From positions 1 to 62,754 of the forward strand of contig JAEULQ010000003.1 of NCBI GenBank assembly GCA_016792685.1: 62,754 nt of DNA, in the 5' to 3' direction. The notes under the pieces were generated by a model that saw only the letters and a list, made by a program, of their open reading frames with translations, made no database searches and had not been told where the DNA came from. The stretch is from Tabrizicola sp. GTDB taxonomy: Bacteria > Pseudomonadota > Alphaproteobacteria > Rhodobacterales > Rhodobacteraceae. Position numbers and translations under genes: made by a program. Within the stretch, counting starts at the first letter, position 1, and each line of letters begins with the position of its first letter. Positions 60,980-62,754 of the stretch are shown here, in pieces.

Positions 60980-61025
60980 ATGGAGGTCCTGTGGGTTTGG
61001 GCTGTTATGCGCGGGATGGTCAGAA

Positions 61026-61041
61026 ATTTCAAGCTTGAAAT
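61026..61041. promoter_or_regulatory. ATTTCAAGCTTGAAAT palindrome between kynU and araC
   Basis: Perfect 16-base palindrome in the 106-base divergent region, 47 bases upstream of kynU. Likely an operator; the symmetric form suits Lrp/AsnC or TetR-type regulators better than AraC. Confidence 0.55.
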
Positions 61042-61085
61042 GGTTCGCGGTTGTGGACGCCCGATCTCTGGCCCAGACTGGCGCG

Positions 61086-61871
61086 ATGAGGCATGAACCG
61101 ATCATAAACGCGACCGATGGCACCCGGCCGGACCCAAGGGCGCCCGGGGTGATCCGGCTGCGACAGGCAGCGCGGGCGTCGTTCCGGGCCGTGATCGGCG
61201 AGGCCTCGGTCATCCTGCGGGTCGAGCAGGGACGCAAGGTGATAAGGGGTGGCTGGATCGCCGAAGTGCCAGAGGGGGCGATCAGCCTCATGCCTGCGGC
61301 GATCCCGCTGGATGTCGAAAACCATCCTTCAGTTGTCGGGCCCTACCGGGCGACGGCCTTGCTGATCCCCGCCGGACTTGCGGTGCCCCTGGGACGATCG
61401 CAAGCGATGTGTACGTCCGACAGCCGGGTTTCCGAGGCTTTCGACCGCGCGCTTGATCTGTTGCGCCGGCCGACCACGCCGCAGGCGATCCGCGACCATG
61501 CCGTGCTTGAGGTTCTCTTGTGGCTGGATGCGGCCGGCTTGCGCCTGCCGCCACCTGGCCCGGGCCGGTTTTCCGATCGCGTGCGTCGCATGCTCATGTC
61601 GGACCTCGGGCATGGCTGGACCGCTGCCGAGGCGGCAGGGGCACTTGCCACCAGCGAGGCAACACTGCGTCGGCGGCTCGCGGCCGAAGGCCTGGGGCTT
61701 GCCGAGCTACTCATCGACATGCGCATGACCCGGGCGCTTGGGCTTTTGCAGGGGACCGATCTGCCGGTTTCCGAGGTGGCGCATCAGGTTGGCTATGCTT
61801 CGCCGTCGCGCTTTGCGTTGCGGTTCAAGGCGCGGTTCGGGGTGTCGCCCTCGGTGATCCGCGAAGGTTGA
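61086..61871 (+). CDS. AraC-family transcriptional regulator next to kynU
   Basis: 261 residues. N-terminal ~150 residues are a ligand-type domain with no clear motif (RAVIGEASVILRVEQGRKVIRGGW, MPAAIPLDVENHPS). The C-terminal AraC HTH pair is ~160-258 (GWTAAEAAGALATSEATLRRRLAAEGLG and LPVSEVAHQVGYASPSRFALRFKARFGVSPSVIRE). Divergent from kynU, so probably controls kynUA. ATG 61086 has no good ribosome site, so the exact start is uncertain. Confidence 0.9.
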   Translation: MRHEPIINATDGTRPDPRAPGVIRLRQAARASFRAVIGEASVILRVEQGRKVIRGGWIAEVPEGAISLMPAAIPLDVENHPSVVGPYRATALLIPAGLAVPLGRSQAMCTSDSRVSEAFDRALDLLRRPTTPQAIRDHAVLEVLLWLDAAGLRLPPPGPGRFSDRVRRMLMSDLGHGWTAAEAAGALATSEATLRRRLAAEGLGLAELLIDMRMTRALGLLQGTDLPVSEVAHQVGYASPSRFALRFKARFGVSPSVIREG

Positions 61872-61960
61872 TCGGTCCGGCGCAGAAGTTGATCGGCGGC
61901 GCATCCCGCTGCACGAAAGGCCGCTTTAGGGTGTGGGTACATCTGAAAAGGAGCCTTTCG

Positions 61961-62500
61961 ATGAAAACCCGCCTGATCCCCGCGATTGTCTTGTGCCTGA
62001 CCGGCCTTCCGGCCCTTGCGGACATGACTTTGACCTCCCCCGATTTCGCCGAGGGCGCCGCGCTGCCGGACGCTCAGGTCTTGAACGGATTTGGCTGTTC
62101 GGGTGGCAACACATCCCCCGCCCTGGACTGGTCGGGTGCGCCCGAGGGGACGAAGAGCTTTGTCCTGACGGTCTTCGATCCCGACGCGCCGACAGGATCG
62201 GGCTGGTGGCACTGGACCGTTGCCAACATTCCGGCAGATGTCACCGGACTGCCCGCGGGCGCAAGCCCGTCTGCCCTGCCGGAGGGCGCTGTCGAAGGCC
62301 GCACCGACTTTGGCGCCCCGGGTTTCGGCGGTGCCTGTCCGCCTGAGGGGGCTGACGCACATCGCTATGTCTTCACCATCTATGCCATGCCCGAGGCAAC
62401 CTTGCCGCTGGACGCAAACGCCTCTGGAGCGATGTTCGGCTTCTTCGCCAACGCGATGGCACTGGACAAGGCAACGCTGACGGCCACTTACGGCCGTTAG
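61961..62500 (+). CDS. YbhB/YbcL (PEBP) family protein, exported
   Basis: 179 residues. Signal peptide (RLIPAIVLCLTGLPALA). The PEBP fold follows: FGCSGGNTSPALDWSGAPEGTKSFVLTVFDPDAPTGSGWWHWTVANIP with the anion-pocket DPDAP and GxxxHW motifs, and PPEGADAHRYVFTIYAM. Raf-kinase-inhibitor-like name only; bacterial role unclear. ATG 61961 after AAAAGGAGCC. Confidence 0.92.
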   Translation: MKTRLIPAIVLCLTGLPALADMTLTSPDFAEGAALPDAQVLNGFGCSGGNTSPALDWSGAPEGTKSFVLTVFDPDAPTGSGWWHWTVANIPADVTGLPAGASPSALPEGAVEGRTDFGAPGFGGACPPEGADAHRYVFTIYAMPEATLPLDANASGAMFGFFANAMALDKATLTATYGR

Positions 62501-62551
62501 GGTTGCGCCCGGCCTGAGCCTCTGTCTAGATCGGGCGGAACGGAGGTTCCC

Positions 62552-62754
62552 TTGCGCCCGATCCTCACCAAAATCGACATTCCACCCAGCTGGCTTGCGC
62601 TGCACCTTGCCGGAGCCTGGATTCTGTCCCTTGTCTCGCCGCCGCTTCTTGGCGCGGCTGGGGCTTGGGGCGGGAAGCTATTCGTGGGGCTTGGCGCACT
62701 CTTGATGGTGACGGCAATCCTGACGATGACCCGCCACCGCACGACCGTAGTGCC
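62552..62754 (+). CDS. Isoprenylcysteine carboxyl methyltransferase-family protein (3' end outside window)
   Basis: Starts with TTG at 62552, five bases after CGGAGG, and stays open to the last base (67 codons). Two hydrophobic segments (WLALHLAGAWILSLVSPPLL and LFVGLGALLMVTAILT) are followed by MTRHRTTVVP, the conserved Arg-Thr-Thr-Val-x-Pro lead-in to the SAM-binding part of the ICMT/PEMT family. The catalytic part lies beyond the window. Confidence 0.7.
   Translation, partial: MRPILTKIDIPPSWLALHLAGAWILSLVSPPLLGAAGAWGGKLFVGLGALLMVTAILTMTRHRTTVV

Noticed and set aside
58934-61096. 720-codon open frame on the plus strand
   Set aside because: Antisense to kynA and kynU; the two real genes have full catalytic motifs.

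Overview
The window is chromosomal DNA of a GC-rich alphaproteobacterium, almost certainly of the Rhodobacteraceae. Supporting signs are the gene order DUF177-rpmF-plsX-fabH-ihfA-merR, argS-SPOR-nagZ-scpA-scpB, a holin/endolysin pair of the gene-transfer-agent type, an EF-P/EpmA pair, a two-domain dCTP deaminase and a small-form PurL. Genus cannot be decided from the sequence. No rRNA, CRISPR array, transposase or prophage was found; there is one tRNA, tRNA-Pro(GGG). Nearly all of the window is ordinary core genome.

Layout. 1-5 kb: 3' end of uvrA, two hypothetical genes, mmsA with a divergent LysR gene, and a CBS protein. 5-14 kb: coaD, a DUF1127 gene, two gap paralogues around a 47-residue membrane protein, a DUF808 protein, an HPP-CBS protein, a PepSY protein and tkt. 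14-19 kb: a coiled-coil protein with zapA, an MliC-like protein, and a minus-strand run purL-GNAT-bolA-three small membrane proteins-grxD. 19-25 kb: YCII protein with an ECF42-like sigma factor, LysR, murI-DUF1684, a formate/nitrite-type channel and efp. 25-35 kb: epmA, argC, ccmE, endolysin-holin, argS, SPOR protein, nagZ, scpA, scpB. 35-41 kb: dcd, tRNA-Pro and the lipid/ribosome block. 41-49 kb: bamE, msrB, an OlsB-like acyltransferase, a RibD/DHFR-like protein with an HxlR-type regulator, a folate/C1 operon, ppx-rlmE. 49-54 kb: DUF882 and YcbB cell-wall genes, then lpxD-ACP-ketosynthase. 54-63 kb: an IalB-like gene, a gene-free stretch with two probable small RNAs, a HerA/DUF853 ATPase, D-lyxose isomerase, an L,D-transpeptidase, kynU/kynA with an AraC regulator, a PEBP-family protein, and the start of an ICMT-family methyltransferase.

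Most interesting signals. (1) Two unlinked minus-strand intergenic units (about 20.7 kb and 54.8 kb) look like small RNAs of one family: a 5' hairpin, a single-stranded anti-Shine-Dalgarno segment CCUCCCUGU, then a terminator hairpin starting GGCC. Directly downstream of the second unit a third predicted RNA carries the complementary SD-like ACAGGGAG segment and could act as a decoy. (2) lpxD is followed by a dedicated ACP and ketosynthase with no reductase, which suggests supply of a special (perhaps 3-oxo) acyl chain to lipid A. (3) Both gap genes and tkt carry TTAGCGCTAA-like operator sequences, and the two gap copies differ at the residue that separates NAD from NADP use. (4) Pairs of near-perfect 22-24-nt palindromes sit back to back in two unrelated intergenic regions.
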